A DNA stretch of 64,000 bases from Bact-08 sp013335275 (GCA_963677675.1 OY782180.1:1550001-1614000); one strand, 5' to 3'. Positions 15,200 to 24,338 are shown, counted from the stretch's first letter. Numbers and translations: made by a program. The notes: generated from the letters alone by a model not told the origin.

Positions 15200-15574
15200 A
15201 TGAATATACCTGCAAATCTAAAGTACAGCAATGACCACGAGTGGGTTCTTGTTGAAGGTAATATCGCAACCATTGGTATTACCGACTTCGCACAAGGACA
15301 ATTAGGAGACATCGTTTTTGTTGACATTCAAACCGAAGGGGAAACCCTTGACCTGGGTGAAGTTTTTGGTGCCATTGAGGCAGTAAAAACTGTGGCAGAC
15401 GGCCTTATGCCTGTTTCCGGAAAAATTGTTGAGATTAACGCAAACCTGGAGAGTGCTCCTGAGTCTGTGAATAAAGATCCTTACGGAAGCGGCTGGATGA
15501 TTAAAGTCGAATTGACAAATCCTGCTGAACTTGACGCCCTGATGGATGCAGATAAATACAAGACAATTCTCTAA
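15200..15574 (+). CDS. gcvH: Glycine cleavage system H protein
   Basis: A 124-residue lipoyl carrier that shuttles the aminomethyl group between the P, T and L proteins of glycine cleavage. YSNDHEWV at the start and IGITDFAQGQLGDIVFVDI are family hallmarks. The lipoylated Lys is in GAIEAVKTVADG, and NKDPYGSGWMIKV is the conserved C-terminal segment. The length is standard. gcvT and gcvP are not in the window. Confidence 0.97.
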   Translation: MNIPANLKYSNDHEWVLVEGNIATIGITDFAQGQLGDIVFVDIQTEGETLDLGEVFGAIEAVKTVADGLMPVSGKIVEINANLESAPESVNKDPYGSGWMIKVELTNPAELDALMDADKYKTIL

Positions 15575-15600
15575 CTTATTCTTTTATATTACGAAATATT

Positions 15601-15630
15601 ACCCTTTGGATTTTTCCAAAGGGTTTTTTA
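15601..15630 (+). terminator. Terminator after gcvH
   Basis: ACCCTTTGGA (15601-15610) pairs with TCCAAAGGGT (15615-15624), followed by TTTTT. Confidence 0.85.
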
Positions 15631-15669
15631 TTAAATTTACACTCAGTTTAAAAATAGAACCCTAAAAAT

Positions 15670-16695
15670 ATGAAGCACAGTTTTGGAAGTGACAATCATT
15701 CAGGAGTTGCTCCGGTAATAATGGAGGCAATCATTAACGCTAACAATGAATTCCAGGTTGCGTATGGCGAAGATGAGATAACCAAACGGGCAGTTAATGA
15801 GTTCAAAAGAGTTTTGGGAGAAAACGCCTATCCCTTTTTTGTTTTTAACGGTACCGGTGCAAACATAGTTTCACTTAAGGCGATGACCAACACTTTCAAC
15901 TCCATCCTGTGCCCGGAAAGCGCACATATTAATATGGACGAATGCGGAGCGCCTGAAAAGCTAACAGGCTGTAAGTTGGTACCACTTCCCTGCGTCAACG
16001 GCAAAGTAACCCCTGAAGTAGTTAAAAAAGCGCTTACAGGTTTTGGTTTTCAGCACCATTCTCAACCAAAGGTGCTATCTATTTCACAACCAACAGAACT
16101 TGGCACCCTATATACCCCTAAAGAAATTGAAATTCTGGCCAGACTTATGCATGAACACGATTGTTACCTGCATATAGACGGCTCGCGCATCTCAAATGCC
16201 TCTGCCTCTCTTAAAATGCCAATTAAAAGCTTCACAGCCGACCTGGGAGTAGACGCCATATCATTCGGCGGTACAAAAAACGGCTTGCTCATTGGCGAGG
16301 CTGTTGTTTTCTTTAGAGAAGAGCTTGCGAAAAATTTCCTTTATATCAGGAAGCAGGCCGGTCAGTTGTATTCCAAGAACCGGTTTATTGCTGCTCAATT
16401 TGAAGCATATCTGAAAGATGATACTAATATTAAGCTGGCTTCGGAGTCTAACAGCATGGCTAAGTATCTTGAGCAGGAGCTAAAAACTGTTCCCCGGATT
16501 GAAATCAGCCGCCCTGTTGAAACAAATGTTGTTTTTGCTTATGTTCCGCGTGATTTATGCGACAAACTGCGTGAACTTCACTATTTCTACATATGGGACG
16601 AAGAGACATACGAAGTGAGATGGATGTGCTCTTTCAATACTACAAAAGCAGACATCGATATTTTTATAAAAGATATAAAAAGACTTGTTGAATAA
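15670..16695 (+). CDS. Low-specificity L-threonine aldolase (PLP-dependent)
   Basis: A 341-residue PLP fold-type I enzyme that cleaves threonine to glycine and acetaldehyde. FGSDNHSGVAPVIMEAI at the N-terminus and GDD-like VAYGEDEITKRA match the beta-eliminating lyase/threonine aldolase family. HINMDECGAPEKLTGCK is the substrate-side loop, LHIDGSRISNASASL carries the PLP-pyridine Asp, and ISFGGTKNGLLIGE carries the Schiff-base Lys. The C-terminal domain ends EVRWMCSFNTTKADIDIFI. Co-orientation with gcvH is notable because the aldolase makes glycine, the substrate of the cleavage system, but a terminator separates the two. Confidence 0.92.
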   Translation: MKHSFGSDNHSGVAPVIMEAIINANNEFQVAYGEDEITKRAVNEFKRVLGENAYPFFVFNGTGANIVSLKAMTNTFNSILCPESAHINMDECGAPEKLTGCKLVPLPCVNGKVTPEVVKKALTGFGFQHHSQPKVLSISQPTELGTLYTPKEIEILARLMHEHDCYLHIDGSRISNASASLKMPIKSFTADLGVDAISFGGTKNGLLIGEAVVFFREELAKNFLYIRKQAGQLYSKNRFIAAQFEAYLKDDTNIKLASESNSMAKYLEQELKTVPRIEISRPVETNVVFAYVPRDLCDKLRELHYFYIWDEETYEVRWMCSFNTTKADIDIFIKDIKRLVE

Positions 16696-16718
16696 ACTTA
16701 AACCCCCAATATAAAACT

Positions 16719-18491
16719 ATGGAAGTTAAAAGAACATTTGATCTTTTAGAAAATCTGGTCACACAATATCCGAAAGATGATATTCTGAGCAGAAAATTCA
16801 ATGGTAAGTGGATAAAGTACTCTTGTAAAGACTATTACGCATATTCCCATAAACTTGCCTATGCTTTTCTTTCAATTGGTCTAAAAAAAGATGACAAGGT
16901 TATTGCCATTTGTGCGAACAGGCCGGAGTGGAACTTCATTGATATGGGTCTCACTCTTGCAAACCTAATATATGTTCCGGTTTATACAACAATGAGCAAC
17001 GAAGACTATAAACACATTTTTAATCATAGTGATGCGAAAGTCATAATTCTTGGCAACGAATCTCTTGTGAAAAAACTTGTACCATTTATAGAAAAAGCGG
17101 ACCATCCCATAAAAGTATATACGCTGGACCATGTTGAAGGCTATGAATCAATTGAAGATTTGTATAAGCTTGGGGATGAAAATGCTTCCAAATATGAAGA
17201 AGCAATAAAGAAAAACAAAGCAGAACTAAGTGATAGTGAGGTGGCTACAATAATTTACACTTCGGGAACCACCGGTACACCAAAAGGAGTTATGCTCACT
17301 CACAGAAATCTTGTCTTTGAGTTTATTGGAACAGCTGTACAGCAGATAAGAGACTACAGACATAAAATGCTTAGTTTCCTTCCTCTGTGTCATATTTATG
17401 AGCGCAGCATGAATTACGACTATCAATATCTCGGCATCAGCATCTATTATGCCGAAAGTCTCTCAACTATTGCGACAGACCTTGCAGATTGCAAGGCAGA
17501 CGGATTTTGCGCAGTTCCAAGAGTACTGGAGATGATGTTTTCAAAATTTGAAAGTGCAGGAAAGGATTTAAGCGGGATTAAAAAACTTATATACAACTGG
17601 GCTTTTTCGATTGCATGTAAATTTGATTATTCAAACACAAGCCCCTTATACAAACTCAGGTACTCAATTGCAGACAAGCTTGTGTACAGCAAATGGAGAG
17701 AGAAACTTGGAGGAAAAGAGATGCTGGTTGTTTCCGGCGGTTCCGCTATCCAGGCTAAGATAATCAGGCTCTTTACAGCTGCAAAGATGTATGTATTTGA
17801 AGGTTACGGCATGACAGAAGCCTCCCCGGTTATAGCGGTAAATAATCCTAAAGAGATGATTATTAAAATCGGAACTGTAGGCAAAGCAATGGAAGGAACT
17901 GAAATGAAAATTGCCGAAGACGGAGAAATTCTTTCACGTGGCCCTCACATTATGCTTGGTTACTATAAAGACCCGGAATACACAAAGGAAGTTATTGACA
18001 GCGAGGGCTGGCTGCATACCGGCGACATAGGAGTAATGGTAGACAAGATCTTCCTGAAAATAACCGACAGAAAGAAAGAGATTTTCAAACTTTCTGCAGG
18101 TAAATATGTTGCGCCTCAGGTAATTGAGAACCTGTTAAAAGAGTCTTCCTATATTGAAAACTGTATGGTTATAGGTGAAAATCAAAAATTTGCTTCAGCT
18201 ATAATAATTCCGAATATAAACGGGCTTCATTTCTGGGCTGCCAAACATAAGGTACAATATGCCGATAATATTGACCTTATATCTAAGCCGGAAGTCATTA
18301 AAAAAATTAATAAGGAGATAGAAAAGGTTAATAGCCGCCTGGCTATTCACGAACAAGTTAAAAGACCTAAGTTGATTATTGACGAATGGACTCCTCTAAA
18401 CGACATGCTTTCACAGACTTTGAAGTTGAAAAGGACGAAAATAAGGGCAAAATATGCCGACCTTATTGCTGATATTTATAAGAACGAATAG
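16719..18491 (+). CDS. Long-chain acyl-CoA synthetase (AMP-binding)
   Basis: A 590-residue enzyme that activates fatty acids to acyl-CoA through an acyl-AMP intermediate. The AMP-binding P-loop is TIIYTSGTTGTPKGVMLTH. Further motifs are VSGGSAIQAKIIRLF, YEGYGMTEASP-like EGYGMTEASPVIAV, and SEGWLHTGDIGVMVDKIFLK followed by DRKKEIFKLSAGKYVAPQVI. This is the long FAA/FadD form found in Bacteroidota. It lies 23 nt after the aldolase and 3 nt before the GNAT gene, so the three are probably co-transcribed. Confidence 0.95.
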   Translation: MEVKRTFDLLENLVTQYPKDDILSRKFNGKWIKYSCKDYYAYSHKLAYAFLSIGLKKDDKVIAICANRPEWNFIDMGLTLANLIYVPVYTTMSNEDYKHIFNHSDAKVIILGNESLVKKLVPFIEKADHPIKVYTLDHVEGYESIEDLYKLGDENASKYEEAIKKNKAELSDSEVATIIYTSGTTGTPKGVMLTHRNLVFEFIGTAVQQIRDYRHKMLSFLPLCHIYERSMNYDYQYLGISIYYAESLSTIATDLADCKADGFCAVPRVLEMMFSKFESAGKDLSGIKKLIYNWAFSIACKFDYSNTSPLYKLRYSIADKLVYSKWREKLGGKEMLVVSGGSAIQAKIIRLFTAAKMYVFEGYGMTEASPVIAVNNPKEMIIKIGTVGKAMEGTEMKIAEDGEILSRGPHIMLGYYKDPEYTKEVIDSEGWLHTGDIGVMVDKIFLKITDRKKEIFKLSAGKYVAPQVIENLLKESSYIENCMVIGENQKFASAIIIPNINGLHFWAAKHKVQYADNIDLISKPEVIKKINKEIEKVNSRLAIHEQVKRPKLIIDEWTPLNDMLSQTLKLKRTKIRAKYADLIADIYKNE

Positions 18492-18494
18492 AAA

Positions 18495-19418
18495 ATGGTA
18501 GTACGGGAAGCCACAATCAAAGACAGGGAATATATAGCTGAGATATGGCGGGCTTGTTTCACTGATGATGAGGATTATATATATAAATACTTAAACCATT
18601 GCCTCCCTCATACTAAAACATGGGTATTGGGAGAAGAGAATGGTGATATTTACTCTTGTGCTTCCGTCATTCCTTCATACGCTATTTTAAAGGGAGAGAA
18701 TATTTCAGGTGGCTACCTTTATGGAGTAGGCACGCTACCAGGCCACAGAGGCAACTCCTATTCCCGGATTATTATTGAGAAAGCTATTGATTATCTTAAG
18801 ATTAAGGGTTATTCTTATTTATTGGTAAAGCCCGCAACGGTCGGTCTTTTTGAGCTCTATCAAAAGCTTGGCTTTGAAAAAGAGTTGCTTAAATCTTCAT
18901 ATAAACAATACTTTGAGCAAATAGATAAGGCATCTATAAGTTGGAGATATCAAAAAATAATTGGTTCTATTAAACAACTTTCTCCTGAACGCCTTGCAAA
19001 ATTAAGAGAAGAGCAAATATCAAAATCCTGCTTCATGTGGCCACTTCCCATCCTCAGATATGCTCTTTCCGAAGTATTGGACAGAAATGGCAATGCTTTT
19101 GAATTCGAAAAGATCACTATTGAAGGATTAACAAAGCGCATTTATGTTATCGGATACCCGGACGAAACGGATATCTCCGGAAAAATCTATAAAATTCTTG
19201 AAAGCAACGCAACTACGATGGATGATTTTCAAGACATTTATTCCGTTTTGAGGTTTACCGGAAGAAGCGAGACATTTATAGTAAAAGCAGATCTACCAGG
19301 CTATGGATATGAAAAACTGCCCGGTTCAAATACAGAACGGGCAGCTCTTTTTATGGAATTAAAGGATGGTGTTGCAAAATCTGTTGATAAGCTCCACCTC
19401 TCTCTTCCGATGGAATAG
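18495..19418 (+). CDS. GNAT-family N-acetyltransferase (two-part)
   Basis: A 307-residue protein. The N-terminal half is a GNAT fold: VVREATIKDREYIAEIW opens it, YLYGVGTLPGHRGNSYSRII holds the acetyl-CoA pyrophosphate loop (RGNSYS), and YLLVKPATVGLFELYQKLGF is strand 5 to helix 4. The C-terminal half has no motif I recognise and may be a second, degenerate GNAT or sterol-carrier-like domain as in Eis-type acetyltransferases. The substrate is unknown. It starts 3 nt after the acyl-CoA synthetase stop. Confidence 0.85.
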   Translation: MVVREATIKDREYIAEIWRACFTDDEDYIYKYLNHCLPHTKTWVLGEENGDIYSCASVIPSYAILKGENISGGYLYGVGTLPGHRGNSYSRIIIEKAIDYLKIKGYSYLLVKPATVGLFELYQKLGFEKELLKSSYKQYFEQIDKASISWRYQKIIGSIKQLSPERLAKLREEQISKSCFMWPLPILRYALSEVLDRNGNAFEFEKITIEGLTKRIYVIGYPDETDISGKIYKILESNATTMDDFQDIYSVLRFTGRSETFIVKADLPGYGYEKLPGSNTERAALFMELKDGVAKSVDKLHLSLPME

Positions 19419-19427
19419 CATCACTAT

Positions 19428-19441
19428 GTTCCACGAGGAAC
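19428..19441. promoter_or_regulatory. parS-like palindrome, site 1 (one mismatch)
   Basis: GTTCCACGAGGAAC differs by one base from the perfect palindrome at 19948-19961. It lies in the 42-nt gap between the GNAT stop and the mnmG stop. The sequence resembles ParB-binding parS sites (consensus TGTTnCACGTGnAACA). Confidence 0.5.
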
Positions 19442-19460
19442 AATAACCCTTATTTTATTG

Positions 19461-21539
19461 CTATCTACCGAAATACACAAGCAGAATAGATATATCTGCA
19501 GGTGATACTCCCGGAATTCTTGATGCCTGAGATATCGTCTTTGGCCTTTGTTTTTGGAGCTTTTGTCTTGATTCAATAGACAAGGAAGTAAGGTTTGTAT
19601 AATCAAACTTTTCAGGTATCTTAATCTCCTCCAGCTTTAATATCTTATCGGCAATCCTTTTCTCTCTGTCTATATATCCTTTATATTTAATGAGGATCTC
19701 TACAGATTCAAGTATCTCTTTTTTAATGATTTTTACGCCGGAGATACTCCCGTTGTAAGCATTATTCTGATATGGCAATAAAAGATCTGCAGCCAAAGTA
19801 GAAAAAGTTTCGGTCAAGGATGATATATCATTATTTGATAGGGAATTACTTGCTTCGTCCTCTTCTTTATCTGCATCGAATAATATCTCTAATATCTGAG
19901 GTGCATTTATCGATGTATTTGCTTTTTCAGCCAAATAATTTTCAATCGTTCCACGTGGAACAATTTCAATTAGCGATTTTAAATCTACCTGAGGCCGGCT
20001 TAAAATCTCGGAAATCTTCTTTTTTTGATTGATCGTGGTTGTGCTAATTCTTTCAAGAAAAGGATTAGCCTCGTCAGGAGAGATTGTCGCAGTTGTTAAA
20101 AAATCAATAATATCATTGATTAGCTCGTATTTTTTATTGATTAGCCTAAATCTTTCGTGAGAAGCAAGCCCAATTTTATAACCAATATTTGTGAGCCGGA
20201 GGTCTGCATTATCCTGCCTAAGTAAAATTCTATATTCTGCCCGGGATGTAAACATTCTATACGGCTCGTCCACTCCCTTTGTTACCAGATCGTCAATAAG
20301 AACACCAATATAGGCCTGATTGCGCTTTAGAATCAACGGTTCTTTTCCCGCCAGTTTTAAATGTGCATTGATACCGGCAATTAAACCCTGAGCGGCAGCT
20401 TCTTCATAACCTGTTGTTCCGTTAACCTGACCTGCAAAATAAAGATTGGAGATAATTTTGGTTTCAAGGGTATGGTTCAACTGAGTAGGCGGAAAATAAT
20501 CATATTCCACAGCATAAGCCGGCCGGAAAATAATTACATTTTCAAATCCGGGAATTGCCCTTAAAGCAGCATATTGAGTATCAAGCGGCAAAGAAGAGGA
20601 AAATCCCTGAAGATAATATTCATTGGTATTCCATCCTTCCGGCTCTAAAAATAGCTGGTGAGAATTTTTATCAGAAAAGGTTCTTAGCTTATCCTCAATG
20701 CTGGGACAATATCTCGGCCCTTTACCAGAGATTTTTCCGGAAAACAGGGGAGAAAATTCAAAGCCATCTTTTAGTATATCGTGAACTTTACTATTAGTAT
20801 GAACCATGTAACAACTCATCTGCTTAACCGAACCCTGGATAGGTGACGGAATATTTAAGAACGAGAATTTCTCCGGATTGATGTCACCGGGCTGAATTTC
20901 AAGTTTTGATAAATCAACAGATCTTGCATCAATTCTCGGAGGTGTTCCGGTCTTCATTTTTTCAACCAAAAATCCCATACTCAAAAGCTGCTCCGAAAGG
21001 TGCAGAGAAGGAAGCTCCCCTACTCTGCCGCCTTCAGCTGAATGAAGGCCTATAAATAGCTTACCATTTAAAAATGTACCAGCAGTAAGAATTACGGATT
21101 TTGCACTAAAAGTCGCTCCGAGTTCCGTTGTTACACCGGTAACACAATTATTGTCAAAAATAAAAGAGACAACTGTATCCTGCCAGATATTTAAGTTTGG
21201 AGTGTTTTCCAAAATATATCTCCAGTTCAATGAATAGTGCTGTCTGTCGCATTGAGCCCTCGGGCTCCACATAGCAGGCCCTTTAGACCGGTTTAGCATC
21301 CGGAATTGGAGAGTACTTGCATCTGTAACAGCACCGGAACAGCCACCCAACGCGTCTATTTCTCTAACTATCTGTCCTTTAGCGATTCCGCCAATTGCAG
21401 GATTGCAAGACATTTGAGCGATCTTATTCATGTCCATAGTTAAAAGAAGGACTTTCGAACCCATCTTAGCAGCTGCATGCGCCGCTTCACAACCTGCATG
21501 TCCCGCTCCAATAACTATTATGTCGTAGCTGTCTGTCAT
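19461..21539 (-). CDS. mnmG: tRNA uridine-5-carboxymethylaminomethyl modification enzyme MnmG
   Basis: A 692-residue FAD protein that, with MnmE, modifies the wobble uridine of several tRNAs. The FAD-binding motif is IVIGAGHAGCEAAHAAAKMG, and SCNPAIGGIAKGQIVREIDA, RGPAMWSPRAQCDR-like KGPAMWSPRAQCDR, and MFTSRAEYRILLRQDNADLR are family signatures. The C-terminus RIPGVSPADISILLVYFGR is normal. It is about 60 residues longer than E. coli MnmG (629). The extra length lies between about residues 526 and 613, just before ILIKYKGYIDRE, and contains an acidic, low-complexity stretch. A parS-like palindrome is embedded at the start of this insert. mnmG (gidA) is an origin-linked gene in many bacteria. 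It is followed upstream by ybeY with abutting ends. Confidence 0.96.
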   Translation of the reverse strand: MTDSYDIIVIGAGHAGCEAAHAAAKMGSKVLLLTMDMNKIAQMSCNPAIGGIAKGQIVREIDALGGCSGAVTDASTLQFRMLNRSKGPAMWSPRAQCDRQHYSLNWRYILENTPNLNIWQDTVVSFIFDNNCVTGVTTELGATFSAKSVILTAGTFLNGKLFIGLHSAEGGRVGELPSLHLSEQLLSMGFLVEKMKTGTPPRIDARSVDLSKLEIQPGDINPEKFSFLNIPSPIQGSVKQMSCYMVHTNSKVHDILKDGFEFSPLFSGKISGKGPRYCPSIEDKLRTFSDKNSHQLFLEPEGWNTNEYYLQGFSSSLPLDTQYAALRAIPGFENVIIFRPAYAVEYDYFPPTQLNHTLETKIISNLYFAGQVNGTTGYEEAAAQGLIAGINAHLKLAGKEPLILKRNQAYIGVLIDDLVTKGVDEPYRMFTSRAEYRILLRQDNADLRLTNIGYKIGLASHERFRLINKKYELINDIIDFLTTATISPDEANPFLERISTTTINQKKKISEILSRPQVDLKSLIEIVPRGTIENYLAEKANTSINAPQILEILFDADKEEDEASNSLSNNDISSLTETFSTLAADLLLPYQNNAYNGSISGVKIIKKEILESVEILIKYKGYIDREKRIADKILKLEEIKIPEKFDYTNLTSLSIESRQKLQKQRPKTISQASRIPGVSPADISILLVYFGR
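19948..19961. promoter_or_regulatory. parS-like perfect palindrome, site 2 (inside mnmG)
   Basis: GTTCCACGTGGAAC is a perfect 14-bp palindrome and equals the core of known parS sites such as that of Pseudomonas. On the mnmG strand it encodes VPRGT. It is 520 bp from a second, near-identical site. Confidence 0.6.
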
Positions 21540-21965
21540 TTAATGTCTTAGATTTAAATAAAAGCCTTCTTTTTCTCTCATTACTTTACCCTGAGCTTTA
21601 GTTTTGTCTTTATATCCCAGGAGATGCAGTACCCCATGAATAATAACCCTGTGGAGTTCCTCGTCAAAAGATGAAGAATAAGTTCTTGAATTTTCCCTTA
21701 CTCTGTCAATGCTGATAAACAAATCTCCTGATATAATTTTGTCTGAGCAATTGTCAAATGTTATAATATCGGTATAAAAATCGTGTGAGAGGTACTTTTT
21801 GTTTAATTCAAGTAAATATTCATCTGAACAGAAAATAATATTAATATCTCCTGTTTTAAATTTAACATTAGCTGATTCAGATGCAATAACATCCTTAATC
21901 CATTCGTTATTGTCTCTTCGACCTTTGAAAACAAAACGAGTATTTTCCCTGAAGTATTTAACCAT
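21540..21965 (-). CDS. ybeY: Endoribonuclease/rRNA maturation factor YbeY
   Basis: A 141-residue metalloprotein needed for 16S rRNA 3' maturation and ribosome quality control. I start at ATG 21965 (MVKYFRENTRFVFKG), since the family has about 140-155 residues; a start at 22067 would run deep into the upstream gene. FYTDIITFDN and GDLFISIDRVRENS are conserved. The zinc-binding motif is HRVIIHGVLHLLGYKD. The start overlaps the end of the AhpD-like gene by 8 nt, and the stop abuts the mnmG start. Confidence 0.93.
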   Translation of the reverse strand: MVKYFRENTRFVFKGRRDNNEWIKDVIASESANVKFKTGDINIIFCSDEYLLELNKKYLSHDFYTDIITFDNCSDKIISGDLFISIDRVRENSRTYSSSFDEELHRVIIHGVLHLLGYKDKTKAQGKVMREKEGFYLNLRH

Positions 21966-22311
21966 TGTTTTTCTGTTCTTCCAGCAAATCCCAGTATTCG
22001 ACGGCTCTTCTTGTGTGGGGGATAACAATTGAACCGCCAACAAGGTTCGCAACCGAAAAAATTTCAAAAAGCTGCTCTCTTGTCACCCCCTGTTCAAAAC
22101 ATTTTTCCAGATGATATTTAATACAATCATCGCAGCGAAGTACCATTGAAGTTGCAAGTCCGAGCATTTCTTTTGTTTGTGAAGACAAGGCCCCATCTTC
22201 ATAACATCTGGTGTCAAGATTATAAAATCTCTTAAAAAATAAATTGTCAGAATCAAGAATTATCTTATTCATTTTGGCACGATATGTGCGGAATTCTTCA
22301 ACGCTATTCAT
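21958..22311 (-). CDS. Carboxymuconolactone decarboxylase/AhpD-like protein
   Basis: A 117-residue all-helical protein. VLRCDDCIKYHLEKCFEQG holds the CxxC-(x3)-H motif of the AhpD/CMD family, in which the cysteines take part in peroxide-linked thiol chemistry. REQLFEIFSVANLVGGSIVI is the usual second helix pair. The physiological partner is unknown. It leads the probable operon AhpD-like, ybeY, mnmG on the minus strand and is divergent from mdh. Confidence 0.9.
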   Translation of the reverse strand: MNSVEEFRTYRAKMNKIILDSDNLFFKRFYNLDTRCYEDGALSSQTKEMLGLATSMVLRCDDCIKYHLEKCFEQGVTREQLFEIFSVANLVGGSIVIPHTRRAVEYWDLLEEQKNNG

Positions 22312-22366
22312 GTTTTTATTATTTGCTGCAAAACTACTAAAATATATAAATTAAAATTTTAAAATT

Positions 22367-23308
22367 ATGTCAAAGGTAAGTGTTATTGGTGCCGGGAATG
22401 TTGGAGCCACTTGTGTCAATGCGATGAATATGATGCAATTCGCTGGCGAAATTGTATTGTTGGATATTAAACCCGGTATTGCAGAAGGAAAAGCGATTGA
22501 TATGATGCAAACCGCGAAGCTCCTCAGATTCGATACAAAAATAACCGGAGTAACAAATGATTATGAAGCAACAGCCAAATCAAAGGTAATTGTTGTTACA
22601 TCTGGTCTTCCACGTAAACCCGGTATGACCAGGGAAGAGCTTATCAGCACAAACGCAGAGATAGTAAACAACGTCGTTGAAAACGCACTGAAATACTCAC
22701 CTAATGCAGTATTTGTGATGATTTCAAATCCAATGGATACAATGACTTATTTAACACTGAAAAGAACCAAGCTTGCCAAGAACAAAGTAATTGGCATGGG
22801 CGGTATCCTTGACAGCAACAGATTCGTATATTATTTAAGAAAAGCTCTGGACTCTCCTGCAAGTGACGTAGCCGGCATGGTTATCGGTGGTCATGGGGAT
22901 ACAACCATGATTCCGTTAACAAGATTTGCAAACTTAAGAGGCATTCCGGTAAACGAACTGCTTTCCGGCGAAGTGCTTGCACAGGTAGCTAAAGACACTA
23001 TGGTTGGTGGTGCAACTCTCACAAAACACCTCGGAACATCTGCCTGGTATGCTCCCGGTGCAGCAGCTGCAGCACTTGTCAGATCTATCGTACTCGATGA
23101 AAAAAAGATTTATCCTTGCAGCGTTATGCTTGAGGGCGAATTCTCACAAGAAGATATATGCCTTGGTGTTCCTGTAGTTGTGGGCAGACACGGATGGGAA
23201 AGAATTGTTGAACTCAACCTCAACGCAGAAGAGAAAGCAGAATTCCAGAAGAGCGCAGATTCGGTAAGGTCAACTAATCAGGTGCTAAAGGACCTAAATT
23301 TGATTTAG
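22367..23308 (+). CDS. mdh: Malate dehydrogenase (LDH-like type)
   Basis: A 313-residue NAD-dependent enzyme that interconverts malate and oxaloacetate. The dinucleotide fold begins KVSVIGAGNVGATCVNAM. TSGLPRKPGMTREELI is the substrate loop with paired Arg residues, MGGILDSNRFVYYL contributes Asp/Arg, and MVIGGHGDTTMIPL holds the catalytic His. The acidic residue in VLLDIKPG after strand 2 fits NAD preference. This LDH-like form is usual in Bacteroidota, where it runs toward malate and fumarate in mixed-acid/succinate fermentation, together with the SdhAB/FrdAB proteins encoded 5-8 kb downstream. Confidence 0.97.
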   Translation: MSKVSVIGAGNVGATCVNAMNMMQFAGEIVLLDIKPGIAEGKAIDMMQTAKLLRFDTKITGVTNDYEATAKSKVIVVTSGLPRKPGMTREELISTNAEIVNNVVENALKYSPNAVFVMISNPMDTMTYLTLKRTKLAKNKVIGMGGILDSNRFVYYLRKALDSPASDVAGMVIGGHGDTTMIPLTRFANLRGIPVNELLSGEVLAQVAKDTMVGGATLTKHLGTSAWYAPGAAAAALVRSIVLDEKKIYPCSVMLEGEFSQEDICLGVPVVVGRHGWERIVELNLNAEEKAEFQKSADSVRSTNQVLKDLNLI

Positions 23309-23350
23309 TAAAATTCAAAATATTTTGCATCTTTGCGGTGCAAAATATAT

Positions 23351-23424
<74 letters not shown>

Positions 23425-23500
23425 CTTTAAAAAGTTTTTAACAATCATTAAAAAATTTATTCTCCTCATTATCTTGCATTTAGTAATTTTTTATAAAAGT

Positions 23501-23509
23501 TTATCCACA
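23501..23509 (+). other. Single perfect DnaA-box sequence
   Basis: TTATCCACA, the strong DnaA-box sequence, occurs once in the AT-rich gap between tRNA-Ala and tonB. On its own it may be chance. Confidence 0.4.
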
Positions 23510-23580
23510 ATTACTTTTGTCAAATAATTATTTCTTTCTAATTTTACGATTCGATAACCATTTGTATACATAACAAAGAC

Positions 23581-24273
23581 ATGGAAATAAAGAAAACGCC
23601 TAAAGCAAATCTCGAAAACAAGAAGCTGCTGTTCACGGAAATTGGTCTGGTTGCAACACTTTTACTTGTGTTACTGGCTTTCGAATGGAAAAGCTACGAT
23701 AAAAGCACATCACAAACCGGAACTGAAAACGCAGTTGTAATTGAAGAGGAGTTAATCCCCATCACTAACGATACCCCTCCGCCTCCTGCAGAAATGCCAA
23801 AAATTCCTACAGTTTCGGACGTTATCGAAATTGTTGATGACGACATGAACATTAAAAATGACCTCGTTATTAACACAGAAGACGACAAGAAACTTGGCGT
23901 GGAAATTAAAGACTATGTTAAGGGAGCTGTTGAAGAGGTAATTGTAGAAGAAGAGATTCCTTTCACAATTGTAGAAGAAAAACCAACATTCCAGGGTGGT
24001 GACGAAAATACATTTACAAAATGGGTTGCAAGTAAACTGGTTTATCCCGAAATCGCTAAGGAAAACAGCGTTCAGGGTCGTGTTATACTTCAGTTTCTCG
24101 TTGGTACCGATGGTAGTGTTAGTGACGTAAAGGTTGTCAGAGGTGTTGATGCTTCACTTGATAAAGAAGCTGCCCGCGTTGTTGCTTCTTCACCTAAATG
24201 GAAACCGGGAAAACAAAGGAACAAACCAGTTAAGGTTCGTTACACATTCCCTGTTATTTTCCAATTAAGATAA
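23581..24273 (+). CDS. TonB-family energy transducer
   Basis: A 230-residue inner-membrane protein. A short cytoplasmic N-terminus is followed by one membrane segment at about residues 19-38 (GLVATLLLVLLAF). A proline-containing linker (TPPPPAEMPKIP) and a long acidic periplasmic stretch follow. The C-terminal TonB domain begins near YPEIAKENSVQGRVILQFLV and ends KPVKVRYTFPVIFQLR, the usual Bacteroidota form. It couples proton motive force to outer-membrane TonB-dependent receptors through ExbBD, which are not in view. Bacteroidota carry many TonB copies, so the partner receptor cannot be assigned. Confidence 0.93.
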   Translation: MEIKKTPKANLENKKLLFTEIGLVATLLLVLLAFEWKSYDKSTSQTGTENAVVIEEELIPITNDTPPPPAEMPKIPTVSDVIEIVDDDMNIKNDLVINTEDDKKLGVEIKDYVKGAVEEVIVEEEIPFTIVEEKPTFQGGDENTFTKWVASKLVYPEIAKENSVQGRVILQFLVGTDGSVSDVKVVRGVDASLDKEAARVVASSPKWKPGKQRNKPVKVRYTFPVIFQLR

Positions 24274-24294
24274 TTAATTTTGAAAAATATGGAC

Positions 24295-24328
24295 AAAGGC
24301 TGCCTCATAAGAAGCAGCCTTTTCTTTA
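24295..24328 (+). terminator. Terminator after tonB
   Basis: AAAGGCTGC (24295-24303) pairs with GCAGCCTTT (24314-24322) over a 10-nt loop, followed by a T-rich tract. It lies in the 65-nt gap before hflX. Confidence 0.75.
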
Positions 24329-24338
24329 CTAAAGACAG

